DNA of 46,153 bases from assembly GCA_028875855.1 (NCBI GenBank), contig JAGWVA010000030.1, forward strand, positions 1-46,153, written 5' to 3'. Positions 1-8,449 of the stretch are shown here, piece by piece. The notes under the pieces were generated by a model. It was not told the origin of the DNA, ran no database searches, and worked only from the letters and a program-made list of their open reading frames with translations. The translations under genes were made by a program, and so were the position numbers. Positions within the stretch are counted from its first letter, which is position 1, and each line of letters opens with the position of its first letter. This DNA is from Paracoccaceae bacterium (GTDB lineage Bacteria > Pseudomonadota > Alphaproteobacteria > Rhodobacterales > Rhodobacteraceae).

Positions 1-1
1 C

Positions 2-484
2 CACGACCAGGAAGAGGCGCTGTCGATCTCGGACCGGATCGTGGTGATGCACCAGGGCATCGCCGATCAGGTCGGCACCCCGTTCGAGATCTACAACCGC
101 CCCACCACCCGGTTCGTGGCGCAGTTCGTGGGCACGTTGAACCTGCTCGATGCGCGTGTGCTGGACGCGGCGCGCGGCCATGTGCAGGTGGGCGAAACGC
201 CGGTCGCGCTGAACCGCAGCCTGAACGGCGCGGGCGAGGCGATCAGCCTCGCGCTGCGCCCCGAGGTCATCGCGCTCGGCCAGCGCGAGGGGCATGACGT
301 GACGCTCTCGGGCCTGATCCGCGACGTGAACTTCCTCGGCTCGGTGATCCGGGTGCGGATGGAGGTCGCGGGCCATTCGATCTCGCTCGACACCTTCAAC
401 CGCCCCGACGCCCCCCCGCCCGCCGTCGGCACCAAAGCCGAAATCAGCGTGGCCGCACGCGACCTTCTGGTGCTGGCGGACTGA
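2..484 (+). CDS. ABC transporter ATP-binding protein, C-terminal part (5' cut by window edge)
   Basis: The reading frame is open from base 2 and begins HDQEEALSISDR. This is the H-loop (switch histidine) and following helix of an importer ATPase of the PotA/MalK/CysA superfamily, so Walker A and B lie outside the window. After VAQFVGTLN, about 100 residues form a TOBE_2-like regulatory domain (LRPEVIALG is typical), as in spermidine/putrescine and iron ATPases. The protein energises a membrane importer from the cytoplasmic face. The substrate cannot be told from this fragment. It ends 44 bases before galE, with a small inverted repeat between them. The family call is secure and the substrate open. 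Confidence 0.85.
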   Translation, partial: HDQEEALSISDRIVVMHQGIADQVGTPFEIYNRPTTRFVAQFVGTLNLLDARVLDAARGHVQVGETPVALNRSLNGAGEAISLALRPEVIALGQREGHDVTLSGLIRDVNFLGSVIRVRMEVAGHSISLDTFNRPDAPPPAVGTKAEISVAARDLLVLAD

Positions 485-492
485 ACGGTGTA

Positions 493-518
493 GCCCTGGG
501 CGCGAGCGTTTTCAGGGC
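493..518 (+). other. small inverted repeat between the ABC ATPase gene and galE
   Basis: GCCCTG (493-498) and CAGGGC (513-518) can form a 6-bp stem with a 14-base loop just after the ATPase stop codon. There is no U-run after it, so it is at best a weak terminator or an mRNA-processing hairpin. Confidence 0.25.
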
Positions 519-528
519 GAGTAAGACG

Positions 529-1542
529 ATGGCGAAAATCCTCCTGACCGGCGGCGCGGGCTATATCGGCTCGCACACCTATGCGGCGCTGACCGAGGCC
601 GGATACGCGGTCGAGATCCTCGACAACTTCGCCAATGCGCGCGACGACGTGCCCGACCGGCTGGAGATGATCACCGGCGCCCCTGTGAAGGTCCACCGCG
701 TGGACGTGCTGGATCGCGCGGCGCTCGATGCGGTCTTCGCCAGCACGACCTTCGACGGCGTCGTGCACTTCGCCGCGAAGAAGGCGGTGGGCGAGAGCCA
801 GAAGATCCCGCTGGACTATATCGAGACGAACTGCACCGGCCTCGTGAACCTGATGAAGGCGATGGAGAAGGCAGGCGTCTTCCGGCTGGTCTTTTCCTCG
901 TCGGCCACGGTCTATGCGCCGACGCTCGACTGGCCGATCCCGGAAGAGGCGGCGCTTGGCTATGCCTCGACCTATGCGCTGACGAAACTGATGGGCGAGC
1001 AGATCATTCAGGCCGCCGCCCATGCCGATGCGCGCTGGCGTTTCGGCATCCTGCGCTATTTCAACCCTGCCGGGGCGCATCCCTCGGCGCTGATCGGGGA
1101 AGACCCGTCGGACATCCCGAACAACCTGATGCCCTATATCGCCAAGGTGGCGACGGGCGAGCTGCCCGAGTTGAACGTCTTCGGCAACGACTATCCCACG
1201 CCCGATGGCACTGGCGTGCGCGACTACATCCACGTGGTCGATCTGGCCGAGGGGCATGTGCAGTCGCTCAACGCCCTGATGAAGGGCGAGGGCAGCCATA
1301 TCGTGAACCTTGGCACCGGGCAGGGCTATTCGGTGCTGGACATGCTCAAGGCCTATGAACGGGCCTGCGGCAAGCCCCTGCCCTACCGCGTCGCGCCCCG
1401 CCGCGAGGGCGACCTTGCCTGCTACTACGGCGATCCGGCGAAGGCGGAGGCGCTCTTGGGGTTCCGCGCGAAACGCGATCTGGATGACATGTGCGCGACA
1501 AGCTGGGCCTGGGTCAGCCGCGCGTCGAACATGCGCGGCTGA
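529..1542 (+). CDS. galE: UDP-glucose 4-epimerase
   Basis: A 337-residue extended SDR that interconverts UDP-glucose and UDP-galactose with bound NAD in the cytoplasm (Leloir pathway and exopolysaccharide precursors). The Rossmann motif GGAGYIGSH lies at residues 8-16, a catalytic Ser in VFSSSATVYA, and the YxxxK pair in YALTK. RDYIHVVDLAEGH is typical of GalE. Length matches the family (about 330-340). It stands alone on the plus strand and converges on the tryptophan dioxygenase gene 23 bases downstream. A broader epimerase specificity (for example UDP-GlcNAc) cannot be excluded from sequence. Confidence 0.93.
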   Translation: MAKILLTGGAGYIGSHTYAALTEAGYAVEILDNFANARDDVPDRLEMITGAPVKVHRVDVLDRAALDAVFASTTFDGVVHFAAKKAVGESQKIPLDYIETNCTGLVNLMKAMEKAGVFRLVFSSSATVYAPTLDWPIPEEAALGYASTYALTKLMGEQIIQAAAHADARWRFGILRYFNPAGAHPSALIGEDPSDIPNNLMPYIAKVATGELPELNVFGNDYPTPDGTGVRDYIHVVDLAEGHVQSLNALMKGEGSHIVNLGTGQGYSVLDMLKAYERACGKPLPYRVAPRREGDLACYYGDPAKAEALLGFRAKRDLDDMCATSWAWVSRASNMRG

Positions 1543-1565
1543 AGGCGGGCGTCACCGGCCGGGGC

Positions 1566-2405
1566 CTAGAGGTTGGTGCGCAGGTGCCAAAGCTCGGGAA
1601 AGAGTTCCACTTCGAGCATCCGGCGCAGGTAGCTGACCCCGACCGTCCCGCCGGTGCCGCGCTTGAAGCCGATCACGCGTTCCACCGTCGTGACGTGGTT
1701 GAAGCGCCAGCGGCGGAAGTAATCCTCGAAATCCACCAGCTTCTCGGCCAGATCGTACAGCGCCCAATGCGCATCGGGGTCGCGGTAGACCTCGGCCCAG
1801 GCGGCCTCGACCGCCGGATGGGGCTGCCAGGGCTGCGACGGATCGCGGTGCAGCACCTCGTCGGGCAGGCTCAGCCCGCCCCGGTGCAGCGCGGCCAGCG
1901 CCACATCGTAAAGCGACGGGCGGTGCATCTCGGCATCGAGCAGAGACTTGATCCCGGGGCGATGCTCATGGGGGCGGATCATCGCGGGATTGCGGTTACC
2001 GACCATGAATTCGATCAGCCGGTATTGCCACGACTGGAAACCCGACGACTGCCCAAGGCTTTCGCGGAAGCGGCTGTAGTCGGCGGGCGTCATCGTGCGC
2101 AGCACGTCCCAGGCGCCGTTCAACTGCTCGAAGATCCGCGCGACGCGGGCAAGCGTCTTGAAGGCATGGGCGAAGTTGTCCCCCTCCATCGCCGCCCGCG
2201 CCGAGGTCAGTTCATGGATCGCAAGCCGCATCCACAGTTCAGACGTCTGGTGCTGCACGATGAACAGCATTTCGTCATGCGCGCTGGACAGCGGCGCCTG
2301 CGCCGTCAGGATCGAATCGAGCTTGAGGTAGTCGCCGTAGGACATACGCCCGTCAAAGGTCATCTGCGCGCCTTCCCGCGCGGGATCGTATGGGCCCTTG
2401 GTCAT
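1566..2405 (-). CDS. kynA: Tryptophan 2,3-dioxygenase
   Basis: A 279-residue haem enzyme opening the indole ring of L-tryptophan to N-formylkynurenine, the first step of the kynurenine pathway. Visible signatures are [16 protein letters not shown] near the N-terminus (active-site H52), [17 protein letters not shown] (substrate-carboxylate Arg, about R114), the proximal haem ligand H237 in WRFNHVTT, and KRGTGGT (T251, substrate ammonium contact). The C-terminus [10 protein letters not shown] is standard. Kynureninase and kynurenine monooxygenase are not next door. The only other possible pathway gene here is the arylformamidase-like hydrolase at 23908-24705. It is transcribed divergently from the molybdenum hydroxylase genes. 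Confidence 0.95.
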   Translation of the reverse strand: MTKGPYDPAREGAQMTFDGRMSYGDYLKLDSILTAQAPLSSAHDEMLFIVQHQTSELWMRLAIHELTSARAAMEGDNFAHAFKTLARVARIFEQLNGAWDVLRTMTPADYSRFRESLGQSSGFQSWQYRLIEFMVGNRNPAMIRPHEHRPGIKSLLDAEMHRPSLYDVALAALHRGGLSLPDEVLHRDPSQPWQPHPAVEAAWAEVYRDPDAHWALYDLAEKLVDFEDYFRRWRFNHVTTVERVIGFKRGTGGTVGVSYLRRMLEVELFPELWHLRTNL

Positions 2406-2542
2406 CCTTTTCCTCCCGTTTGGGATGGCCTATCCGGGTTTCGCCCCCCGGGCAAGCTGCCGCAAGGGAAGCCGCGAGAGCGGTTGCGAAGCGCCGCCCT
2501 TGCCCCATATCGTCCGGCGAGAACACCAAGCCCGAGGTCCCG

Positions 2543-3007
2543 ATGCAGATCACCGTGAACGGCCAGAGCCACGAGGTCTCGACCGATCCGCAAACGCCCC
2601 TTCTGTGGGTGCTGCGCGACGAACTTGGTCTGACGGGCACGAAATACGGCTGCGGCGTGGGCCAGTGCGGGGCCTGCACCGTGCATCTCAATGGCCAGCC
2701 GGTGCGGTCCTGTTCGGTCAGCCTTGGCGACGTGGGGGGCGGGTCGATCACCACGATCGAGGGGATCGGCACGCCCGAGAAGCTTGCCGTGATCCAGCAG
2801 GCCTGGATCGATCATCAGGTCGCCCAGTGCGGCTATTGCCAGTCCGGGCAGATCATGTCGGCGGCGGCGCTTCTGGCGGGCACGACGACGCCCGGCGATG
2901 CCGATATCGACGCGGCGATGGGCGGGAACCTCTGCCGTTGCGGCACCTATCCCCGTATCCGCGCCGCGATCCTCGACGCGGCCAAGCGCCTGCATCAGGG
3001 GGGCTGA
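2543..3007 (+). CDS. 2Fe-2S subunit of a molybdenum hydroxylase (isoquinoline 1-oxidoreductase alpha type)
   Basis: A 154-residue small subunit that passes electrons from the molybdenum site through two 2Fe-2S clusters. The plant-type ferredoxin cluster is in [14 protein letters not shown] with a later Cys in VRSCSVS. The second, helical cluster uses CGYCQSGQ and NLCRCGTY. The ATG at 2543 has a GAGG ribosome site about six bases upstream and gives the usual family length. An in-frame upstream ATG would add 51 unrelated residues. It sits three bases before the large subunit, in the two-subunit arrangement of IorAB and nicotinate/aldehyde-type dehydrogenases. No FAD subunit is present, so the electron acceptor is probably a cytochrome or quinone. 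Confidence 0.92.
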   Translation: MQITVNGQSHEVSTDPQTPLLWVLRDELGLTGTKYGCGVGQCGACTVHLNGQPVRSCSVSLGDVGGGSITTIEGIGTPEKLAVIQQAWIDHQVAQCGYCQSGQIMSAAALLAGTTTPGDADIDAAMGGNLCRCGTYPRIRAAILDAAKRLHQGG

Positions 3008-3010
3008 GCC

Positions 3011-5257
3011 ATGGCGAAGAAAACGCGCAGCCTGACCCGCCGGGCCTTCCTTGTCGCCTCGGCCGCAGTCGCGGGCGGGGTGGCCTTTGGCTACTACAAG
3101 TATCGGGAAACGCCTGCCAACCCGCTCCATGCCGGCCCGGGCGAAGTCGTCTTCAACCCCTGGGTCATCGTCCGCACGGACGGCGTGACCGTCATCACCC
3201 CCCGCGCCGAGATGGGTCAGGGCGTGCAGACGACGCTTGCCGCGCTGGTCGCGGAAGAGATGGACCTCGACTGGTCGCAGGTGCGGGCCGAACATGGCCC
3301 GGCGGCGGCGGCCTACATGAACCTCGCGGTCGCCAAGGCCGGTCTGCCCTTTGCCGATTATCACGACAGCACGATGAAGCGCGTGGCGGAGGAGGCGATG
3401 GGCGTCGTGGGCAAGTTCGCCGCCGTGCAGGCCACCGGCGGCTCGACCTCGATGATCGACGGCTACACACGGATGCGGATGGCGGGCGCCGCGGCGCGCG
3501 CGGTGCTGCTGAAGGCAGCCGCGAACCGGCTCAAGCAGAACGTGATCGGACTGCGCACGGAGAAGGGAGCCGTGATCGCCCCGGACGGCCAGACGATCGC
3601 CTATGCCGATCTGGCCGAGACGGCCGCGCAGATTGCGCCGCCCGCCCGGCCAAGGCTGAAGAACCCGCGCGACTGGCGGCTCTTGGGCAAGCCGCTGCCC
3701 CGGCTGGATATGGTGGCAAAGGTGACCGGCACCGCGCCCTTCGGCATCGACACGCGCCTGCCGGGGATGCTGTTTGCCACCGTGAAGGCCAACCCGCGCC
3801 TTGGCGGCACGATGCAAAGCTACGATGCGACCGCCGCCAGGGCCATGCCGGGGGTGAAGGGGGTTTTCGACATCGGCAACGCCATCGCGGTCGTGGCGAC
3901 CAACACATGGGCGGCCTTTCAGGCGGCCGAGCAGGTGCAGGTGACCTGGGGCCCCGCGCCCTACCCCGCGACGACCGAGGGCATCTTTGCCGAGATCGCG
4001 CGGGCCTTCGACAGGCCCGCCAACTCGACCCTGCGCGATGACGGTGATGTGGTGAAGGCGCTGGCGGGCGCGACGGTGCTGCGGGCGGACTATCACGTCC
4101 CCTATCTCGCCCATGCGACGATGGAGCCGATGAACGCGGCGGCGCTGCTGAAGGACGGGCGACTGACCGTCTGGGCGCCGAACCAGGCGCCGACGGTGAT
4201 CCGCGACAAATGCGCGGCGGCCCTCGGCCTTTCGGCGGAGAAGGTGGAGGTGCACACCCCCTTCCTTGGCGGTGGCTTCGGGCGGCGGGCGGAATTCGAC
4301 TACGCCGTGCAGGCGGCCATGGTCGCCAAGGCCATGCCCGGCACGCCGATCCTGCTCACATGGCGGCGGGAAGAGGACATGGGCCACGACTTCTACCGCC
4401 CCGGCGCGCTGGCGCGGATGGAAGGCGCGGTCACCAAGGACGGGCCCGTGGCGCTGAAGGCCGCCGTGGCCGCGCCCTCGGTCTATGCATCGCAGGCCAG
4501 GCGCGTGCTGGGACTGGCGCCCCCCGGCCCCGACAAGATCCTGGTCGAGGGGCTCTTCGACCAGCCCTACGGCATCCCGAATTATCGCGTGCAGGGCCAT
4601 GTCTCGGATGTGGCCGTGCCGGTGGGCTCGTGGCGGTCGGTCGGCAACTCCCACAACGCCTTCTTCCACGAAAGCTTCATGGACGAACTGGCCCATGCCG
4701 CGACCCTCGACCCGCTGGAGATGCGGCTGTGGCTGATGAAAGGCCAAAGCCCGCGTGCCGTGAAGGTGCTGGAGGCGGCGGCCCAGATGTCGAACTGGGG
4801 CAGCCCGCTGCCCAAGGATCACGCCCGCGGCGTGGCCTTCTGCTGGTCCTTCGGCACCCCCACGGCCGAGGTGCTGGAGATCAGCCAGACCGCGACCGGC
4901 ATCCGGCTTGAGAAGATGTGGATCGCGCAGGACGTGGGCCTTGCACTTGATCCGGACACGATCGAGGCACAGGCCATCTCGGGCGCGATCTACGGGCTCA
5001 GCGCCGCGATGATGGGCGAGATCACCTTTGCCGATGGCGCGGTGGAGCAGCAGAACTTCTACGACTACGACGCGCTTCGGATGCAGCAGACGCCGGTTTT
5101 CGACGTGAAGATCCTGCAAAGCCTCGACCATCCGACCGGCGTGGGCGAGCCCGCAACGCCGCCAGCCGCCCCTGCGCTGGCCAATGCGATCTTCGCGCTG
5201 ACCGGCAAGCGGCTGCGCAGTCTGCCGCTGAACAAGCAGGTTACCTTCGCCGGCTGA
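3011..5257 (+). CDS. Molybdopterin-binding subunit of isoquinoline 1-oxidoreductase-type hydroxylase, Tat-exported
   Basis: A 748-residue large subunit that binds the molybdenum cofactor and hydroxylates an aldehyde or N-heteroaromatic substrate. The N-terminus has a twin-arginine signal (LTRRAFLVASAAVAGGVAFGYY), so the folded heterodimer is probably exported to the periplasm, with the leaderless small subunit carried along. GGGFGRRAEFDY is the cofactor-binding segment, and GVGEPATPPAAP near the C-terminus carries the catalytic Glu. The small-subunit gene is three bases upstream. No XdhC-like maturation factor lies nearby. The modABC genes at 27749-30300 could supply molybdate. The true substrate cannot be read from sequence. 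Confidence 0.9.
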   Translation: MAKKTRSLTRRAFLVASAAVAGGVAFGYYKYRETPANPLHAGPGEVVFNPWVIVRTDGVTVITPRAEMGQGVQTTLAALVAEEMDLDWSQVRAEHGPAAAAYMNLAVAKAGLPFADYHDSTMKRVAEEAMGVVGKFAAVQATGGSTSMIDGYTRMRMAGAAARAVLLKAAANRLKQNVIGLRTEKGAVIAPDGQTIAYADLAETAAQIAPPARPRLKNPRDWRLLGKPLPRLDMVAKVTGTAPFGIDTRLPGMLFATVKANPRLGGTMQSYDATAARAMPGVKGVFDIGNAIAVVATNTWAAFQAAEQVQVTWGPAPYPATTEGIFAEIARAFDRPANSTLRDDGDVVKALAGATVLRADYHVPYLAHATMEPMNAAALLKDGRLTVWAPNQAPTVIRDKCAAALGLSAEKVEVHTPFLGGGFGRRAEFDYAVQAAMVAKAMPGTPILLTWRREEDMGHDFYRPGALARMEGAVTKDGPVALKAAVAAPSVYASQARRVLGLAPPGPDKILVEGLFDQPYGIPNYRVQGHVSDVAVPVGSWRSVGNSHNAFFHESFMDELAHAATLDPLEMRLWLMKGQSPRAVKVLEAAAQMSNWGSPLPKDHARGVAFCWSFGTPTAEVLEISQTATGIRLEKMWIAQDVGLALDPDTIEAQAISGAIYGLSAAMMGEITFADGAVEQQNFYDYDALRMQQTPVFDVKILQSLDHPTGVGEPATPPAAPALANAIFALTGKRLRSLPLNKQVTFAG

Positions 5258-5259
5258 TT

Positions 5260-5277
5260 ATATCCGATTTACGGAAT
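5260..5277 (+). promoter_or_regulatory. candidate operator upstream of the slpl/sHdr operon
   Basis: This AT-rich 59-base gap precedes slpl. TCCG (5263-5266) and CGGA (5272-5275) form a short dyad. The minus-strand reading AAATCGGATAT (5270-5260) matches 10 of 11 bases of AAATCAGATAT at 7186-7196 before dsrE. This makes it a candidate site for the ArsR-type repressor at 15200-15541. No experiment supports this, and no clear sigma-70 promoter is visible. Confidence 0.35.
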
Positions 5278-5316
5278 GTAACTTTCCCTCTAGGCTCTGC
5301 CGAAACGGAGGGGAAG

Positions 5317-6387
5317 ATGCGGCTCAGGGTCATCGATTTCGGGACGGTTCCGGCGCTGCGCAGTCAGGCCGTCTATCATGGGCTAGCCGAGACGATCACG
5401 GCGACCAGCGACCCGATCCTGTCGCTGGTCTCGCCAGCCGATCCCTATGTCTGCATCGGCCTGCATCAGGACATCGACCGCGAGGTGGACCGGGCCTATT
5501 GCGCCGCCCACGGCCTGCCGATCATCCGGCGACAGGTGGGCGGGGGGACCGTCTATCTCGACCATGGGCAGCTTTTCACCCATTTCATCTATCCGCAGGC
5601 CAAGGCGCCGCAATTCGCGGTGAACCTTTACCCGCGATTCATCGAGCCCGTGGTGCGCACCTACCGCGACCTTGGCATCCCGGCGACCTATCGCCCGGTG
5701 AACGACATTCAGGTGAACGGCCGCAAGATCGGCGGCACCGGCGCAGCAAGCATTGGCGAGGCGACGGTGATGGTCGGCTCGTTCATGTTCGACTTCGACA
5801 TCGCGACCATGTCGCGCTGCCTGCGCGTGCCGTCCGAGAAGTTCCGCGACAAGCTGCACCAGACCCTTGCCGATTACATCACCACCATGACGCGCGAACT
5901 GGCCACGCCGCCTTCACGCGATGACGTGGTCGCGCGGTTCCTGACCCACTGCGCCGAGGTTCTGGGTGTCACGCCCGAGCCAGATGGCACGACCCCCGCC
6001 GAAGAGGCCGCCATCGCCGCAGCCGAGGCCCGGCTGGCCGACCCGGACTGGAGCGAGGTGCAATCGCGCAAGCTGGTGGCGCTTGGCGTGAAGATCGCCG
6101 CCGACACGCATCTGACCGAAGCCGCCCACAAGGCGCCGGGCGGGCTGATCCGGGTAAACCTGCTGGAACGCGAAGGCCGCGTGGCCGATCTGGTGCTGAG
6201 CGGGGATTTCACCTGCCTGCCGCCCGATGGGATCGACCGGCTGGCCGCGGGCCTGACGGGCGTGAGACTGGACCGCGCGCTGCTGGAGACCGCCATCGGC
6301 GCCTTTCTCGGCGCAGCGGCGGTCGAAACCCCGGGCATCACGCCCGCGGATTTCGCCACCGCCATCCTTGCCGCCAAGGCCGACTGA
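5317..6387 (+). CDS. slpl: sHdr-associated lipoate-protein ligase sLpl(AB)
   Basis: A 356-residue fused lipoate ligase predicted to attach lipoate or octanoate to the lipoate-binding protein LbpA encoded 7.5 kb downstream. Residues 1-230 are the LplA-type catalytic domain, with the lipoyl-AMP loop RRQVGGGTVYLD (R71-R72) and the conserved Lys in NGRKIGGTGAA (K137). About 100 C-terminal residues resemble the LplB accessory domain, hence the AB fusion. A GGAGG site precedes ATG 5317. It opens the sHdr operon, 13 bases before the amidotransferase-like gene. In known sHdr organisms sLpl(AB) works with radical-SAM LipS1/LipS2. Neither is in this window. The assignment rests on motif and context, and on no visible relation to housekeeping LipB. 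Confidence 0.85.
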   Translation: MRLRVIDFGTVPALRSQAVYHGLAETITATSDPILSLVSPADPYVCIGLHQDIDREVDRAYCAAHGLPIIRRQVGGGTVYLDHGQLFTHFIYPQAKAPQFAVNLYPRFIEPVVRTYRDLGIPATYRPVNDIQVNGRKIGGTGAASIGEATVMVGSFMFDFDIATMSRCLRVPSEKFRDKLHQTLADYITTMTRELATPPSRDDVVARFLTHCAEVLGVTPEPDGTTPAEEAAIAAAEARLADPDWSEVQSRKLVALGVKIAADTHLTEAAHKAPGGLIRVNLLEREGRVADLVLSGDFTCLPPDGIDRLAAGLTGVRLDRALLETAIGAFLGAAAVETPGITPADFATAILAAKAD

Positions 6388-6399
6388 ACCGGAGGGGAC

Positions 6400-7089
6400 A
6401 TGAAGACCATCTGCGTCATCCAGCATACCGAGGCCGAATACCTCGGGCTGCTCGAGGATCATTTCGACGGCCGCGGCATCCGCTACGCCTACAAGCGCCC
6501 CTTCACCCATGGCGGGATGCTGCCCGCCAGCCCCGACGGCTACGACGGCCTCGTGCTGCTGGGCGGCGGACCTTACGGGCTGGTCAGCGGCCACATCCTG
6601 CCCTCGCTCGGTCACGAGCTGCGGCTGACCCGCGCCTTCCTCGACGCAGGGCTGCCGGTGCTGGGGCTGGAGCTTGGCGCGGTGATTCTCGCAACCGCCG
6701 CCGGGGGCGGTGCGGCCGAGGCGCCGCTGCGTTTCGAGGTCTCGCGGATTACCGCGACGGCGCCCGGTCATTTTGGCGGAATGCTGCCTGCGTCGCTGCC
6801 GATGGCGGCCTATTTGCGGGACAAACCGGTCCTTCCGCCGGGCGCGAAAGTCTTCGCAACCGCAGAAAACGGCGACCCGGCGATCTTCGGGATCGGGGCG
6901 AACAGCCTGGGGTTCATCGGCCATCCGGGGGCGAAACGTGGCATGATGGAAGACCTTATCATGGAATTCGCGGATACGCCCGAAGACTGCGCCACCTCGC
7001 TGCACCTGCTCGGTGAGGCGCAGGCAGAGATCGCCGAGGGCCTCACGTCCCTGATGGTCGGCCTGTCTCGGCACACCGGCTTCATGTAG
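6400..7089 (+). CDS. Class I glutamine amidotransferase-like protein lacking the catalytic cysteine
   Basis: A 229-residue protein with the fold signature of class I GATases: LLGGGPYG oxyanion strand, a nucleophile-elbow segment and a late His. In the elbow the expected G-x-C-x-G reads G-L-E-L-G, so the nucleophile is Glu91. At the end, H175 is kept but the usual HPE glutamate is Gly (HPG). It therefore cannot be an ordinary glutaminase. As I recall, a GATase-like gene accompanies lipoate-assembly genes in some sHdr clusters, with role unknown. Here it lies directly after slpl (13-base gap), which suggests a structural or binding role in lipoylation or sulfur handling. Function is not assigned. 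Confidence 0.75.
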   Translation: MKTICVIQHTEAEYLGLLEDHFDGRGIRYAYKRPFTHGGMLPASPDGYDGLVLLGGGPYGLVSGHILPSLGHELRLTRAFLDAGLPVLGLELGAVILATAAGGGAAEAPLRFEVSRITATAPGHFGGMLPASLPMAAYLRDKPVLPPGAKVFATAENGDPAIFGIGANSLGFIGHPGAKRGMMEDLIMEFADTPEDCATSLHLLGEAQAEIAEGLTSLMVGLSRHTGFM

Positions 7090-7125
7090 CGCAAGCGCCG
7101 GCAAGGCGCCGCCCCGCATGCGCCA

Positions 7126-7197
7126 ATCCATGCCAAAAATGGATATTCCATTCTCGACATGTGTTCTGATCCATGCATATATTCGAAATCAGATATG
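7126..7197 (+). promoter_or_regulatory. AT-rich dyad cluster before dsrE: candidate promoter/operator of the sHdr operon
   Basis: The 153-base gap before dsrE is strikingly AT-rich for this DNA. ATCCAT (7126-7131) pairs with ATGGAT (7139-7144). ATGGA-TAT-TCCAT is a near-perfect dyad at 7139-7151. CATAT (7176-7180) pairs with ATATG (7193-7197) around a TTCGAA core. ATCCATGC is repeated at 7126 and 7169. TCGACA (7153-7158) and CATATA (7176-7181), 17 bases apart, are a weak sigma-70 candidate. The octamer GATATTCC (7142-7149) recurs on the minus strand upstream of the repressor gene (15611-15618). Together this looks like an internal regulated promoter, probably an ArsR-family target. Confidence 0.5.
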
Positions 7198-7242
7198 CGG
7201 GAAGCGAGACGCTTCGACGCAGGGCAGCCGAAGGAGACGAAC

Positions 7243-7623
7243 GTGGCGAGCAAACTCATCATCGTGATGGTCAACACCGACCCCCGCAACGGCGAGGAGC
7301 TTGGCGCCCCGTTCTTTCAGGCCACCGTGGCCGCCGCGATGGACTACGAGGTGGAGGTGATCTGCACCGCCACCGCCGGCCAGCTGATGAAGAAGGGCGT
7401 GGCCGAAAAGCTGGTGGTGAAGCCCGGCTCGCCCAAGACGGTCTATGACTTCATCAAGGACGCCCACGAAGCCGGGGCGAAGTTCTACTGCTGCTCGCCC
7501 AACCTCGACCTGTTCGACATGACGGCGGATGACCTGATCCCCGAATGCGAGGGGATCGTGGGCGGCGCGAAGGTGATCGAAGACATCATGGAAGACGATG
7601 ACGCAAAGGTTCTGACCTACTGA
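7243..7623 (+). CDS. dsrE3C: DsrE3C-type sulfur transferase
   Basis: A 126-residue DsrE-family protein predicted to carry persulfide sulfur from TusA toward the sHdr complex in the cytoplasm. GTG 7243 is chosen as start because AAGGAGA lies 5-6 bases upstream. An earlier in-frame ATG at 7159 would add 28 residues encoded by the operator-like DNA. With this start the conserved pair in FYCCSPN falls at C83-C84, the numbering I recall for the active cysteines of Hyphomicrobium DsrE3C. A further Cys is in LIPECEGI. It leads the shdr core, 32 bases before shdrC1, as in other type I clusters. Confidence 0.88.
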   Translation: MASKLIIVMVNTDPRNGEELGAPFFQATVAAAMDYEVEVICTATAGQLMKKGVAEKLVVKPGSPKTVYDFIKDAHEAGAKFYCCSPNLDLFDMTADDLIPECEGIVGGAKVIEDIMEDDDAKVLTY

Positions 7624-7655
7624 CCTGAACCGTCCGTTTTCGTGGGGAGGCGAAG

Positions 7656-8411
7656 ATGAACGCGCATGTGCAGATGCCCAACCCGCCGATTTCCGATCCC
7701 GTTTCGGAAAAGCCGGTGGTGCCATACGAGAAGCTCGAAGAGATCTTCGAGGATATCCGCAGCCATGCGGTTTACGACACCGAGATCCACGGTTGCCTGA
7801 ACTGCGGCATCTGCACCGCGACCTGCCCCTCGGCGCATTACTACGACTACAGCCCGCGCGAGATCGTGCAGCTTCTTTGGACGGAAAACCTCGAGGGCAT
7901 TTACGACGCGATGCAGGAAAAGATCTGGGCCTGCGCCCAGTGCTACACCTGCGCCGCCCGCTGCCCGTTCGAGAACTCGCCCGGCGGCCTTGTGATGATC
8001 ATGCGCGAAGTGGCGATCAAGCACGGCATGGAAAGCGCCAAGGACGTGCTGCGCCCCTTCAGCCGCGTGCTGCTGAAGGTGGTGTCCACCGGCAACCAGC
8101 TTGCGCCCAACATGATCACCAAGGAGGCCTTCCCCGACTGGGGACCGAACGTGGCCAAGGTCGATGCGCCGCTGATGATCCTGCGCAAGGCCATCCCGAT
8201 GCCGACGATGCATACCTTGGACACGGCGTGGGAGGTGAACCTGAAGACCTCGGTCGAGCTTTACACGATCTGGGAGGCGACCGGCGTTCTCGATCAGCTC
8301 GAGACGGTGGACGAGAACCTCTTCGACGTCGTGTCCGACGTCATGGATGAGAAGCGCGAGGAATGGGAAGAATTCCTCGAAGAGCAGGAAGACGACGAGG
8401 ACGAAGACTGA
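7656..8411 (+). CDS. shdrC1: sHdrC1, iron-sulfur subunit of the sulfur-oxidising Hdr-like complex
   Basis: A 251-residue electron-transfer subunit with two 4Fe-4S motifs: CLNCGICTATCP (C47, C50, C53, C57) and CAQCYTCAARCP (C93, C96, C99, C103). It resembles methanogen HdrC but is cytoplasmic here, with no membrane segment. The last 25 residues are almost all Glu and Asp, an acidic tail that may mediate docking. In the family model it links sHdrB1 to the flavoprotein sHdrA. A GGGGAGG site precedes the ATG. It is 38 bases before shdrB1. Assignment as C1 rather than C2 follows from its position beside B1 and DsrE. Confidence 0.92.
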   Translation: MNAHVQMPNPPISDPVSEKPVVPYEKLEEIFEDIRSHAVYDTEIHGCLNCGICTATCPSAHYYDYSPREIVQLLWTENLEGIYDAMQEKIWACAQCYTCAARCPFENSPGGLVMIMREVAIKHGMESAKDVLRPFSRVLLKVVSTGNQLAPNMITKEAFPDWGPNVAKVDAPLMILRKAIPMPTMHTLDTAWEVNLKTSVELYTIWEATGVLDQLETVDENLFDVVSDVMDEKREEWEEFLEEQEDDEDED

Positions 8412-8449
8412 GCGCGGCGCGCGATCCACGCGCAGGAGGAGGAAACGCA

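Noticed and set aside
2402-5131. A 909-codon open frame on the minus strand opposite the molybdenum hydroxylase genes
   Set aside because: It is the antisense shadow of two well-supported genes. Its product is a His/Arg/Gly/Val-rich string without any domain, as expected in high-GC DNA.
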